A stretch of DNA of 33,418 nucleotides from Balneolaceae bacterium (GTDB lineage Bacteria; Bacteroidota; Rhodothermia; Balneolales; Cyclonatronaceae): positions 1 to 33,418 of the forward strand of contig RECM01000170.1 of assembly GCA_007694035.1 (NCBI GenBank), written 5' to 3'. The first letter of the stretch is position 1. Every line of letters begins with the position of its first letter. The notes below the pieces were generated by a model, which had not been told where the DNA came from, made no database searches, and was given only the letters and a program-made list of their open reading frames with translations. A program made the position numbers and the translations under genes. Below are positions 7,682 through 17,292 of the stretch, in pieces.

Positions 7682-9346
7682 ATGGATTCAACGGGTAATG
7701 CACTAATACGACTGGGCGAAGCGGCCACCGGCTATTTCTGGATTCCGGTTCTGCTGTGGACCGTAACCGCGGGCATCGTCATCGCCTTATTCATGATCAG
7801 CCGGCGCGGTCACGCCTTTACACGTTTCTACGTCTATGAAGCGCTGTTACTGGCACTTCCTGCCGGCCTCCTGGCTGCGTTGAGCCTGAATCCGTTCAGC
7901 TGGTTCAGGGGCGCTGAATCCGAGGCAGGTATCGCCTTCAGTATAAACCTGGATGCACTTTTTTGGATGGGTTCAATACCGGAGCCCGTTTCGGGTCCTG
8001 CGGCCGGCAATCCATATTTTTTCATAGGAATAGCAACCGCAATGGCCTTCGCCTTTGCTCTCGTAAGGCTTATTCGCCTGGGCTACAGCTACGGCCATCT
8101 GCGCCGGATCAGAAAAACACTCAGCCCTGTTACGCATAGTGAAACACGCTCAATTTTCAATAAACTGGCTGCACAGCTTGCCCCCGGCAGGCAGATCGGT
8201 CTCTTCGAATCAGACCGGATAAACGTGCCGGTAACCTTTGGAGCCGTCAAACCCGTAATCGTACTCCCGCCGGACACCGATCACAACGATCTTGAGCATA
8301 TTCTGATGCATGAACTTACCCACATCCGCCGCGGAGACTATCTGTGGATGTGGGCTGAACAAATAATACGTTCACTCTTTGTTTTCCACCCCCTCGTACA
8401 TACAATGGCCCGTAAACTGGAACACTACCGGGAAATCTGCTGCGATGCCGAAGTTCTAACCGAAAACACCACTCTCAACACAAAAGGGTACGCTCTTGCT
8501 CTGGTCAAATACCTTCAGCCTGAATACGGACCCGATCTTACAGCCGGAATGGCAAAACCGTCCAACATCAAGGAAAGGATAAGCGTAATGAATCAGCATC
8601 GGAATACTACCATAACCGGCCGTCGTTTTGCCGGACTCATACTCGGATTAGCCGTTCTGGGCAGCACCAGCCTGTTCATGGCCTGCTCCGATAACATTAA
8701 AGGCCCGGGTGATGAACCCTCCGTAACAGTATCTTCAGAGGATTTTGAATCGTTATCGACCGACGAGCTTCTGAATGAACACAAAGAACTCAGAGAAAAA
8801 CTGACCATATCGCTCCGCAACCGCGAAAACAATATTGGCCGGGATGCAACTGCGGCCGACATTAATGCTGCCGACATTATAGCCAATCAACCTGAAATTT
8901 CAGAGATGGCGGCACGTTTGCATGCCATTAGCGTAGTGCTGAACGAGCGAAATGCACTGCCTTCAAATCTGGCCTCTGCGTTTAATACGGCCGATGCCAC
9001 CGATAATGATCCTGATGTGTTTGCTGCCGTTGAACAGATGCCGGAAATGATCGGCGGGGTGATGGCTTTTTATGATGCATTACGCTACCCTGAAATGGCA
9101 CGGCGGGCCGGTATTGAAGGGCGTGTAATTATACAGTTTGTTGTGGATGAAGATGGCAGTGTTTTAAACCCGAGGGTATTGCGCGGTATCGGTGGCGGGG
9201 CCGATGAGGCAGCTGTTGATGCCATCATGCATATGAAGTTTACACCTGGTATTCAGAGGGGGCGGCCCGTTAAAGTCCGCATGACCCAGCCGGTGGTATT
9301 CCGCCTTCAGGAATCAGCATCGAATCAGACTGCAGACTCACCTTAA
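7682..9346 (+). CDS. BlaR1-type M56 peptidase with C-terminal TonB domain
   Basis: The 554-residue protein has N-terminal membrane helices at about 20-38, 48-70 and 112-133, then a cytoplasmic M56 zinc-peptidase loop with LMHELTHIRRGDYL (zinc ligands His210 and His214, catalytic Glu211) and the third-ligand motif REICCDAEVL (Glu251). A fourth helix is at about 315-334. In place of a penicillin-binding sensor, residues 450-545 form a TonB C-terminal domain (RYPEMARRAGIEGRVIIQF, VDEDGSVLNPRVLRG, MKFTPGIQRGRPVKVRM). This M56-TonB fusion is common in Bacteroidota. By analogy with BlaR1, a periplasmic or outer-membrane event would trigger cleavage of the BlaI protein. The ligand is unknown; the TonB domain suggests an interaction with an outer-membrane receptor. 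Confidence 0.92.
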   Translation: MDSTGNALIRLGEAATGYFWIPVLLWTVTAGIVIALFMISRRGHAFTRFYVYEALLLALPAGLLAALSLNPFSWFRGAESEAGIAFSINLDALFWMGSIPEPVSGPAAGNPYFFIGIATAMAFAFALVRLIRLGYSYGHLRRIRKTLSPVTHSETRSIFNKLAAQLAPGRQIGLFESDRINVPVTFGAVKPVIVLPPDTDHNDLEHILMHELTHIRRGDYLWMWAEQIIRSLFVFHPLVHTMARKLEHYREICCDAEVLTENTTLNTKGYALALVKYLQPEYGPDLTAGMAKPSNIKERISVMNQHRNTTITGRRFAGLILGLAVLGSTSLFMACSDNIKGPGDEPSVTVSSEDFESLSTDELLNEHKELREKLTISLRNRENNIGRDATAADINAADIIANQPEISEMAARLHAISVVLNERNALPSNLASAFNTADATDNDPDVFAAVEQMPEMIGGVMAFYDALRYPEMARRAGIEGRVIIQFVVDEDGSVLNPRVLRGIGGGADEAAVDAIMHMKFTPGIQRGRPVKVRMTQPVVFRLQESASNQTADSP

Positions 9347-9395
9347 ATATTCACACCTTAACTATTCAGTGCGTCTGCACACATCCCTTATAAAC

Positions 9396-9437
9396 AAAAA
9401 GCCCCGGTTACACATCTCTGTTTAACCGGGGCTTTTT
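9396..9437. terminator. Bidirectional rho-independent terminator
   Basis: A perfect 15-bp stem (9396-9410 with 9423-9437) with a 12-nt loop: five A, the core GCCCCGGTTA, and its complement ending in five T. Because A- and T-runs flank both sides it can stop transcription of the BlaR1 gene (plus) and of the convergent SPOR gene (minus). Confidence 0.92.
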
Positions 9438-9458
9438 AAAATCAGCGGTTCAGGTAAA

Positions 9459-10199
9459 TCACATCGACGGACTCAGATCGATCACCACCGCATCTTTGCC
9501 AAATTCCATGTTCAGATGATTGGCCTGTTGACGCGCTATGCTAAAACCATCATAACGGCCCATCCGAATTACATAGAACAATTCATCCTCGCGGTTCACC
9601 TGCATACGGATCAGCCGGGTATTGGTAAATCCCCACTCATGCAGCTGCTCAATTTCCGCTTTTGCTAGATCCTGATTGCGCCAGGTACCAAGTTGAATGG
9701 TATATCTGCCACCGGTAACGCTGGGGGCAAGCTCATCGGCAATGTTGATCGTGGTAGCGGCAGAATCGGATCGGCGTGGCTGTGCAGCAGGTGCCGCCTG
9801 TGCCGTTTGCTGCGGGGCCGCCGCAGGCCGCTCCGGTGCAGCAGTTACTGTTTTTTCAGGTTCAGGGGTTGCCTGCCGCACCTGTTCGGCAACGGCTGCA
9901 GGTTGCCCGGCTTTATCCGGTTCGGTGGCAGGTGGCTCGGACTGCCCGGCCTCAGCCTCCACTTTATCCGGTTCATCGGCCGGTGGCCGCCTTGTAGTGT
10001 CCATCAGCGAACGGATGTCGCGTGCCTGGTCAATATTCTGATTGAACGCCATTGCTATACTGTCGGCGCGGATCCTGGCAAGAGAATCCTGCCTGGCGAT
10101 TTCACTGCGATGCCGCTCACTGTCGGTCGGCCCGCAGGAGGTAAGCAGTAAAAGTACAATCGGTAACAGGAAAATGGCGGCTATAGCTTTCAACGGCAT
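9459..10199 (-). CDS. SPOR-domain lipoprotein
   Basis: The 246-residue product has a lipoprotein signal (LLLLTSC, lipidated Cys22), a charged stretch to about residue 75, a long Pro/Ala/Glu-rich low-complexity linker (about 70-150) and a C-terminal SPOR domain (about 163-243: RYTIQLGTWRNQDLAKAEIEQL, FYVIRMGRYDGFSIARQQANHL). SPOR domains bind glycan strands stripped of stem peptides, typically at the division septum. The protein should span from a membrane anchor to the peptidoglycan. It is a single gene between a terminator and the second SpoIIE phosphatase gene. The ATG at 10199 gives a standard signal peptide. Confidence 0.9.
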   Translation of the reverse strand: MPLKAIAAIFLLPIVLLLLTSCGPTDSERHRSEIARQDSLARIRADSIAMAFNQNIDQARDIRSLMDTTRRPPADEPDKVEAEAGQSEPPATEPDKAGQPAAVAEQVRQATPEPEKTVTAAPERPAAAPQQTAQAAPAAQPRRSDSAATTINIADELAPSVTGGRYTIQLGTWRNQDLAKAEIEQLHEWGFTNTRLIRMQVNREDELFYVIRMGRYDGFSIARQQANHLNMEFGKDAVVIDLSPSM

Positions 10200-10400
10200 A
10201 GTGTTGATTTTTGATAAGTTTTAGCGGGAATATATTAAAACATTTTAATATTAACACCCGATCAGCACTTTTGTTGCAGAAAATTTTGAGCTTTTTACAA
10301 CAATTATAAGTGCTTCATCTAAAAATCGTCAATAATAACCTATCCTGAAACTATAATTTAACCCGCCAGTCTGCCCTGAAAACATTTTCCTGTATCCGGT

Positions 10401-12872
10401 TCAGTTCACCTTCAGGCAGACAACGGTTGTATCGTCGGCAAGTTCATAGTCGCTGTAAGTGAGAATCGTTCTGCGAATGTGATCACAGATTTCCGCCGAA
10501 CCCAGGCTGCCGGTATCCAGATCGGTCAGAATTTTCCTGACACCCTCAAACTCCATCCGGTCACCTTCCCTGTTTCTGGCTTCCGGTAAACCATCGGAAT
10601 AGAGAAACAACACATCGCCACGTTCCAGTATGATTTCAACTGCTGTGTAGGGTACATCCGGCCGAACACCAAGGGGGTATTTGGGTGCCGGAAGCTTCAT
10701 TTCAATTATTTCGCCGCCCCGTTTAATCAGTGGAGGGCAGTGCCCGGCATTAGCAACGCGCAGTATGCCTGTTCCCATGTTATATGTACAGACCTGGCAG
10801 GTTATGAATGTCTGGGCATCCGTCTTCTGGTACAACAATGGATTGGCCTGCCTGAGAACCTGCTCGGGTGTATTATTTCGCATTCCCGATAACAGCAGTC
10901 CACTGGTAAATATGGCACTGAACGCCGCCTTGATCGATTTACCTGATACATCGGCAACCGCAATGGCCAGAGCCTTCGGTTTATTATTTTCGTCGACCTG
11001 AACCGAGAAATCGTAAAAATCGCCGCCTACTTCAAATGAAGGGATGAAAAAACCCTGTACATCTATACCAGGCAATTCTGGTGCGTTTTTGGGCATGAGC
11101 GCATGCTGGCTCGATTTGGCGATTTCAAACTCCCTTTCAAACCGAAGCTGCTTCGCCAGTTTTTGCTCATACTCAGGAATATATACGGCGTCTTCCGGGA
11201 GCCTTGAACCATACAGATAGGTGAGTATTCCGTGTAAAAGTGGCAGAATGAAAAGAAGTAACAGAATCAGGCCATTTGTAAAAACATCGGAACTGCCCGA
11301 ATCAAGAAAAGGCGGCAGCATTATCATCAGTTTAACAGCCCAGGCCGAGAACAGCACACTCATCAGGCCGAAATAGAGGTAGCAGATCAATAACGGCAAC
11401 CCTGCTGCCGAAAAAATGATAAGTTCCTGCCAGAATCCGGCCGTGGTAGTTACAATCCGGCTCAGCAACATGAACATAAAACCCGTAAACAGGGAGGCGA
11501 CCGGAATAAACACAGCTGCTTTTCTGATTTTTATCCTCAGATAGTTAACTATCACACCGAAGTTCACAAATCCGATAATAACGGCTGTCATCCATACATT
11601 CAGGCCGGCGGAGACGGCAGGAATAAGCGACGATGGTTCCCTGATGGCCTGCAGCGCTGAATCGTACTGGGTAAAAACGGCACCGAATGCGAACAACCCT
11701 GCTGAAAGTATGGCCAGCAGGATTCCGGCAACCGCATACCCCGACAAAATGGCCTTGCCGGTGTCGGCATGGAAAAAACGAGCCTGCCAGACCGTATCAA
11801 AAATCCTTATATCCTTGATATTGTGCTCTCTTGAAATCGATTCCCACGCGATATAACCGATACATACATAAAACCCGAACACCAAACCGGTTACCGCGTT
11901 TGAGATTTGATCTACAAAAACCAGCTGAGGGCTGAACAACCTGTAATATGTGGGCTGCAGAAACAGAAATGCCCACATGAAGTAGGCAACCGCCACCAGA
12001 AGGCCAAGTGAAAGCCCTCTTCTCCATTCAACACGTCCCCTGAAAATCTGTCGTATTCCAATGAAAAGGATAACGAAAACCACCAGCATATTCGCTGCAT
12101 ATCCCAGAAGTACCGGGTTGAAAGCATCAAATGACTGGTTACTGCCCCGCAGCATATAGCTTTCATTATTGTAATACCTGGTTCGGAATTTTCTGAAACC
12201 GAATGTTTCTGAACCGGCGCCATTATGTATATCAAGGGTTATTTCAAGAAATTCCGGCCCGGCTGATCCCCTGGCGATCTTTTCATAAATCAGCCGGATG
12301 CTGCCCTCCCCGGCAATACCAGCCATTTCATCCGGAAGCAACCGGTAAAACCGGCCTTCATAACCGAACTGATCAAAAATGATGTGGCTGGCAAGTTCCA
12401 CAGGATCTTCAATTTTCCATGGGCCGGAATCAACAGATGGATGCACCTCGGCATGCCGCACCCTCAGGTGATCGTCGATATTGAAAAAAAGGATCCCAAG
12501 ATTTTCGAAAAAATGATGTTCCGACGGAAAAACGCCCGGTGCATCCGTAATCCGGCTGAGAAACACATGCCAACCCGAAAGCGGGTAAGTAGCCCTGTTG
12601 GCCATCGAAGGGGTCAGGTTTGTATTCGTAAATACGGAATCCTGCAGTCTGGCAAACAGAGCAGCATCCTGCATTCTTGTAGCAAAAACAACATACGGAC
12701 CGGTATCCACACCCAGGTCCAGCGCAAGTTCCGACATCCGCTGTTCAACCTCTTCACGACCCTGCTGTATTGATACGCCCGAATGCAGGTCGATCGATGG
12801 CCTCATGATCAGGTATATGATCAGTCCAAGCACCCCTGCATAAAAAACGATATGATCCGATTTGTATAACAC
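10401..12872 (-). CDS. Membrane-bound SpoIIE/PP2C phosphatase with extracytoplasmic sensor
   Basis: An 823-residue protein. One helix near residues 8-23 is followed by an extracytoplasmic region of about 225 residues, then roughly nine hydrophobic segments between 250 and 555, a short linker (EQKLAKQLRFEREFEIAKSSQ) and a SpoIIE-type PP2C domain (about 580-823). Phosphatase motifs are intact: VGGDFYDF (Asp618), AVADVSGKSIKAAFS (Asp641), NAGHCPP, YSDGLPEA and the terminal ADDTTVVCLKV. It should dephosphorylate a STAS-type protein at the membrane in response to an outside or membrane signal. No STAS or RsbW gene is adjacent; the nearest STAS protein is at 6433-6783. The large multi-helix middle domain is not one I can name. 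Confidence 0.9.
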   Translation of the reverse strand: MLYKSDHIVFYAGVLGLIIYLIMRPSIDLHSGVSIQQGREEVEQRMSELALDLGVDTGPYVVFATRMQDAALFARLQDSVFTNTNLTPSMANRATYPLSGWHVFLSRITDAPGVFPSEHHFFENLGILFFNIDDHLRVRHAEVHPSVDSGPWKIEDPVELASHIIFDQFGYEGRFYRLLPDEMAGIAGEGSIRLIYEKIARGSAGPEFLEITLDIHNGAGSETFGFRKFRTRYYNNESYMLRGSNQSFDAFNPVLLGYAANMLVVFVILFIGIRQIFRGRVEWRRGLSLGLLVAVAYFMWAFLFLQPTYYRLFSPQLVFVDQISNAVTGLVFGFYVCIGYIAWESISREHNIKDIRIFDTVWQARFFHADTGKAILSGYAVAGILLAILSAGLFAFGAVFTQYDSALQAIREPSSLIPAVSAGLNVWMTAVIIGFVNFGVIVNYLRIKIRKAAVFIPVASLFTGFMFMLLSRIVTTTAGFWQELIIFSAAGLPLLICYLYFGLMSVLFSAWAVKLMIMLPPFLDSGSSDVFTNGLILLLLFILPLLHGILTYLYGSRLPEDAVYIPEYEQKLAKQLRFEREFEIAKSSQHALMPKNAPELPGIDVQGFFIPSFEVGGDFYDFSVQVDENNKPKALAIAVADVSGKSIKAAFSAIFTSGLLLSGMRNNTPEQVLRQANPLLYQKTDAQTFITCQVCTYNMGTGILRVANAGHCPPLIKRGGEIIEMKLPAPKYPLGVRPDVPYTAVEIILERGDVLFLYSDGLPEARNREGDRMEFEGVRKILTDLDTGSLGSAEICDHIRRTILTYSDYELADDTTVVCLKVN

Positions 12873-13121
12873 AATATTTTTTAATTATTCACCCTTTGCA
12901 CCAGTTAATCACCCGAAGCACCTGCTTATACGGTCACGGCAATTGTTGTTTCATTCTTTACATGTTAAGTAAGTTTTACGTATCCTTCAGGAATTATTTA
13001 TTGGCGGGAACACGGTCAGAAGGCGCGTCCGCCCGGTTGCCATGTAAAATACGGCATGCCCATCGCCGGTTACCCCCATCTCTCTTATTCCAATATTAAC
13101 AATAATAAATATGAGAAAGCT

Positions 13122-13946
13122 ATGGATCAGTTAGAAGAAATGTTAGGCGAGGCTTTGCCTTTATTTGTCGAAAATGCGATACCCGTAATTCTGGCAATAA
13201 TCATGCTCTATGTGGGCTATATTGTATCAAAATGGGCTGGAAACAGGGTTAGAAAAGCCTGCGACAAATCCCCCAAAATCGACGACACCCTGTCGCCGCT
13301 CATCTCCAAAACGGTCAAATTCCTGGTACTTATTGTCGTTTTTATCCTTGTTCTGGATAACTTTGGCATGAGAATCACCAGCTTTATCGCCATTCTTGGT
13401 GCTGCTGGCCTTGCCATTGGCCTCGCCTTGCAGGGAACACTTTCGAATGTTGCCTCGGGCGTTATGCTGCTAACACTCCGGCCATTCAGGATAGGTGATT
13501 TTATTATAGCCGGCGGCACCAGCGGTGTGGTAGACGAGATCAGCTTATTTACAACACAGCTGCACACACCAGACAATGTATTTGTAATGGTGCCCAATTC
13601 ATCGGTTTGGGGCAGCGAGATCAAAAACTTCTCCCGCAACGACACCCGCCGTAACGATATGGTATTCGGTATCGGCTATTCCGACGACATCGACAAAGCG
13701 ATGACCGTACTCAAACGTATTCTGGAAGATGACGAAAGGGTACTTAAAGATCCCGCCCCGATGATAGCCGTATCGGAACTGGGCGACAGCTCGGTCGACT
13801 TCGTAGTACGCCCATGGTGCAAAAAGGAAGACTACTGGGCCCTCCGGTTCGATATTATCAAAAAAGTGAAGCAGACCTTCGACAAGGAAGGCATCAGCAT
13901 TCCATTCCCGCAGCGGGATGTGCATCTCTTCCAGCAAAAAAATTAG
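13122..13946 (+). CDS. MscS family mechanosensitive ion channel
   Basis: The 274-residue protein has three N-terminal helices. The third, pore-lining helix is ITSFIAILGAAGLAIGLALQGTLSNVASGVML, with the Ala/Gly packing pattern and the LQ...LSN turn of MscS. It is followed by the beta domain (RPFRIGDFIIAGGTSGVVDEI, VMVPNSSVWGSEIKNFSRND) and the C-terminal alpha/beta domain. MscS channels open under membrane tension to release osmolytes during hypo-osmotic shock. An in-frame ATG at 13056 would add 22 polar residues with no match to the family, so I choose the ATG at 13122 (MDQLEEMLGE). It is a single gene ended by a terminator. Confidence 0.93.
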   Translation: MDQLEEMLGEALPLFVENAIPVILAIIMLYVGYIVSKWAGNRVRKACDKSPKIDDTLSPLISKTVKFLVLIVVFILVLDNFGMRITSFIAILGAAGLAIGLALQGTLSNVASGVMLLTLRPFRIGDFIIAGGTSGVVDEISLFTTQLHTPDNVFVMVPNSSVWGSEIKNFSRNDTRRNDMVFGIGYSDDIDKAMTVLKRILEDDERVLKDPAPMIAVSELGDSSVDFVVRPWCKKEDYWALRFDIIKKVKQTFDKEGISIPFPQRDVHLFQQKN

Positions 13947-14400
13947 AATCAATTTTTCAAGCCGGGTAATACCGGCTTTTTTTATGGTTTTCAAATCCTC
14001 TGAAGGCCTCGTATAACTGATCTGCATTCCGCACTGTAATGCATACTGCATTGGTCATACATCCCATGGGCATCAAACGGCCCATTGCCAGCCGGCGGAG
14101 AATATTTTCCCGGTCCCGATTCTGCCACCCTGCAATATCAGAAGCACCATGCTTCCGGGCAGGTTTGTGGATGTACCGGCCTCAATATTCCACAAAACCA
14201 TCTGCAAAAGCTGAGGCCAAACGCTCTGTATTGCGTAAACACAACATTATCAATATTATGATAATAACATGAACCTCTAAAGCTTTTTTTCAAGAAAGCT
14301 GCTATTAACGTATTTTTAGCAATATCAATTGAAACAGAATGTACCCGTTTAATCCGGCACAGAACGCCGGGGATAAACCGGAGAGCGAACAGGCCATATT
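13947..14400. other. Intergenic region with terminator and possible gene remnant
   Basis: After the MscS terminator, about 14000-14240 is as GC-rich as coding DNA, then turns AT-rich. The minus strand is open for 74 codons from 14181 to a TGA at 13957-13959, preceded by a TGA at 14182-14184 beyond which the same frame stays open toward 14218. No family is recognised. A 77-codon plus-strand frame at 14039-14272 overlaps it and looks no better. A dyad (AGCTTT at 14281-14286 with AAAGCT at 14295-14300) lies 100 bp before the DUF349 gene. Confidence 0.35.
13959..13983 (+). terminator. Rho-independent terminator after the MscS gene
   Basis: Stem AAGCCGG (13959-13965) with CCGGCTT (13972-13978), 6-nt loop, and a T-run at 13977-13983, starting 12 bp after the MscS stop. 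Confidence 0.88.
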
Positions 14401-16818
14401 ATGGAACCTAAAGATCAGCAAATCAACATCATCTACAGCGATAACCATTGCTATATATCCGGAGAAGGGCATCTAATCCGGAAAGAAAACCGCCTGTCGG
14501 CTGAACGGAAAATAGCCGACATCAATCCCGATGAATTTGAGGCTGCTCTTAAAGAATATCAGGATGCCTATACTGAACTTTGGAAACAGGCCGCTGCTGA
14601 AATCGCCGGGGCTGCCAGCGCAGAAGCCCTTGACCGCATCGCTGAGCAACTCGCCTTGGCTGATGTGATCGGCGATTTCGATGCCATTGCTGATTTGATC
14701 GACAAAGCAAAAAACGAACTGCCAACCACCGCTGATGAGGCACCCGGCGATGAAACCGGCCCCGGAAAATCACCCGACTCTGAAGTGACCGCAGAATCCG
14801 ATGCCGACGAATCTGCACCCATTGACACCACCGGCGACGACGTATCGGAAGCCAAAGCTGGTACTGCAACCGACACCGATGCGGCTACCAATGTTGAATC
14901 ATCACCTGCAGATGCAGCCGGTGAAACCGAACCCGCTCAGCCCGTTTCAGAAGAAATAAGTGATACGGACACCGCTGCCACTGATGACATAGCCCCGGCT
15001 CCTGATACCGGCAAGACCGGTGAAACCGAACCCGCACAGGCAGTTTCAGATGAAAATAGTGATACGGACACTGCTGGCGCTGATGACAAAGCCCCGGCCC
15101 CTGATACCGGCAAGACCGGTGAAACCGGCGAAACAGCACAAGCGGATGAAGAAATTTCTGACGGGCCGGTCTCGGAAGAAGAGCAATACTATCTGGACCT
15201 GGTCAGCAAAGCGAACGACTATGCCCGGCAGACCGACTGGTCTCATATCCCCCAGCTGTTTGCCTCCATCTATGACAGCTGGAATGAAGGTCCCGAACTG
15301 GATGCATCGCGCAAGGATGCACTCAGAAACCGGGTTGATAAAGCTCTCGAAACCTTCAATGCCAGAAAATCGGAGCACTACGATCATCTTAAGGAAAAAC
15401 GCCAGAAGAATCTCGACTACCGTGTAAACCTGCTTGAACGGCTTCAGAAAATCATTGATCAGAAAAGATGGCAGGCAGCAGGTGAAGTGGCTTCAATACG
15501 CAGAAAATGGGATGACATCAAACAATTGCCATCCGGCGCACCTCTTTCAGAACAGAATGAAACATTCAACAAGCTTTTGGAGGTGTTCGACGAAAAACGT
15601 GTGGAATACCTGGTAAAAGTGAGGGAAAAAGAGGAGGAAAACCTCACCGGCAAGCTTATGATCATCGAAAAAATGGAGCTTGTCACCAAAAAGGCCGGAC
15701 CTGATGTGGAAAACTGGGAAAACCTGGATAAGGAGATCGACGAACTCACACGTCAGTGGCGTAAGATCAAGCACGTGCCCAAAGAAAAAGAGGATGAGGT
15801 CTGGGATCGCTTTAAAATAGTTCGCGACTCCTATTACACCATCAAGGCCGAGCACGATGAAAGCTATAAAAAAGACCTTGAGTCGAATATAAAATCTAAG
15901 CAGCGGCTCATCCGCAAGGCTGTATCACTGAACGACGAAAAAGACCTGGCCAAGGGAGTTCGTACCATTAACCGCCTGCATAACGAATGGAAGAAAATCG
16001 GCCCGGTTCCAAAAGAACTGAACGACAAGCTGTGGGACGAATTCAAGGCCGCATCCGATGCATTCAACAAACTGAAATCTGAAAACATTGATGTTATCAG
16101 GGAGCAGGAAAACCAGAACTACGAGCAGAAAGTCGCACTTTGCGTACAGGCCGAAGCACTTGCCGATGCCGAAAATTTCAAGACCGCCGCCGACGAGATG
16201 GTGAAACTGCTGGCCGAGTGGAAAAAAGCAGGCCCTGTTCCCCGCAAAAAGACAAACCCGGTCTGGAACCGTTTCAAAAAAGCAATGGATGACTTCTACA
16301 AGAAACGGCGCAGTTTCTTTAAGGATGTACGGGTAGATCAGAAGGAAAATCTTGAGAAGAAAAGGGAAATCATCGGCAAAATTACCGCCCTTGCAGAACT
16401 TGAAGATCCATCGGAGGCAATCGATAAGGTAAAAGCCCTGCAGGACGAATATAAAAGCATCGGTTTTGTGCCCATCAAATTCAAGGACACCATCTGGGCG
16501 GAGTATAAAAGCGCACTCGACCTCATTTACGGTAAAGCAAGGGCATCCCATAAGGGGTCACACGACGAACAGCGGCCCGGCAGGGCACCTGCACCCGACA
16601 GGGGCGACAAAAGGGTTCAGCAGGAAATATTCAAGCTGCGCCGTGAGTGTGATGAACTGAAAAGTACCATTCTCAATTACAGCGATACCATGACCTACAT
16701 CAAGCCAAATAAAAAAGGCCTTGAGCTTAGGGAACAGATCCAGAATAATATTGACGAGGCCGAGAAAAAAATCAGGGAGAAGCAGGAGAAAATCGATCAG
16801 CTAAGCTCGGAGGAATAG
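14401..16818 (+). CDS. DUF349 multi-repeat coiled-coil protein
   Basis: The 805-residue soluble, highly charged protein has an N-terminal region (1-110), a low-complexity acidic Thr/Ala/Pro linker (about 110-255) and then five DUF349-type units. Each unit centres on a W-K-x-I-x-x-(V/L)-P motif: WDDIKQLP, WRKIKHVP, WKKIGPVP, WKKAGPVP and YKSIGFVP, followed by a W-x-x-F/Y helix. A terminal coiled coil (REQIQNNIDEAEKKIREKQEKIDQL) closes it. DUF349 proteins are common in Bacteroidota and Actinobacteria; their role is not settled. The linker contains two 33-residue direct repeats (see 14920-15117). The gene is monocistronic by spacing. The ATG at 14401 is the first start after an AT-rich leader. 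Confidence 0.9.
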   Translation: MEPKDQQINIIYSDNHCYISGEGHLIRKENRLSAERKIADINPDEFEAALKEYQDAYTELWKQAAAEIAGAASAEALDRIAEQLALADVIGDFDAIADLIDKAKNELPTTADEAPGDETGPGKSPDSEVTAESDADESAPIDTTGDDVSEAKAGTATDTDAATNVESSPADAAGETEPAQPVSEEISDTDTAATDDIAPAPDTGKTGETEPAQAVSDENSDTDTAGADDKAPAPDTGKTGETGETAQADEEISDGPVSEEEQYYLDLVSKANDYARQTDWSHIPQLFASIYDSWNEGPELDASRKDALRNRVDKALETFNARKSEHYDHLKEKRQKNLDYRVNLLERLQKIIDQKRWQAAGEVASIRRKWDDIKQLPSGAPLSEQNETFNKLLEVFDEKRVEYLVKVREKEEENLTGKLMIIEKMELVTKKAGPDVENWENLDKEIDELTRQWRKIKHVPKEKEDEVWDRFKIVRDSYYTIKAEHDESYKKDLESNIKSKQRLIRKAVSLNDEKDLAKGVRTINRLHNEWKKIGPVPKELNDKLWDEFKAASDAFNKLKSENIDVIREQENQNYEQKVALCVQAEALADAENFKTAADEMVKLLAEWKKAGPVPRKKTNPVWNRFKKAMDDFYKKRRSFFKDVRVDQKENLEKKREIIGKITALAELEDPSEAIDKVKALQDEYKSIGFVPIKFKDTIWAEYKSALDLIYGKARASHKGSHDEQRPGRAPAPDRGDKRVQQEIFKLRRECDELKSTILNYSDTMTYIKPNKKGLELREQIQNNIDEAEKKIREKQEKIDQLSSEE
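14920..15117 (+). repeat. In-frame 99-bp tandem repeat within the DUF349 gene
   Basis: Copies are 14920-15018 and 15019-15117, each encoding 33 residues that begin GETEPAQ and end DTGKT; a third copy starts (GETGE) and decays. By eye the two full copies differ at about 11 of 99 bases. The repeats lengthen the disordered acidic linker without shifting the frame. Confidence 0.88.
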
Positions 16819-17292
16819 CACAAGGCCACCCTGAACGTCTTTCGTCTGTTACCTGATCATTATCAAAATCGCAGAAGCGCCGTTGTGAAAAAACTTCACC
16901 CGGGTTTACAGCATACTGGTTTACAGCATCAGGGCATGGTCAGCGTCACGGCCCGAAGCAGCACGCCATTCAAAACAGGTCTGTTACTCTTATACCTGGC
17001 TGAATAACCGGTCAACGATATAGGTATAAAAGCGTAAAATGATGTGCCCCAACAGAAAAATGTGGCAATCTCAAACACTGCTAAACCTAAGAAATGAAGG
17101 ATAAAACGGCCCTGATATCTGCCAGGCATGTACTTAACCCACACATTAATTGAATTTCAGTGAATCATTTTTCCTGAATACGGATATAATAGGTCAACTA
17201 ATCATCCGAATCGATAACTATTTCGACAATCTCGACGGAAATAAAATTGACTGGTCAACCTTTACCTATACCCGGGCGGTTCAACGTTTATA
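16819..17292. other. Intergenic region before the receiver-MBL gene
   Basis: No gene is supported. A 71-codon minus-strand frame (17144-16929) has no recognisable family. A 12-bp direct repeat, GGTTTACAGCAT, occurs at 16903-16914 and 16918-16929. TATACCT/AGGTATA arms flank a loop near 16991-17027. A TATAAT hexamer at 17185-17190 could be a -10 for the downstream gene, but I see no clear partner. Confidence 0.45.

Noticed and set aside
13056-13121. Upstream in-frame ATG for the MscS gene
   Set aside because: The extra 22 residues are polar, poorly like any MscS N-terminus, and derived from AT-rich intergenic sequence.
15925-16551. 208-codon minus-strand frame
   Set aside because: Antisense to DUF349 repeats; its Cys/Phe-rich sequence is what Lys/Glu-rich coding gives in reverse.
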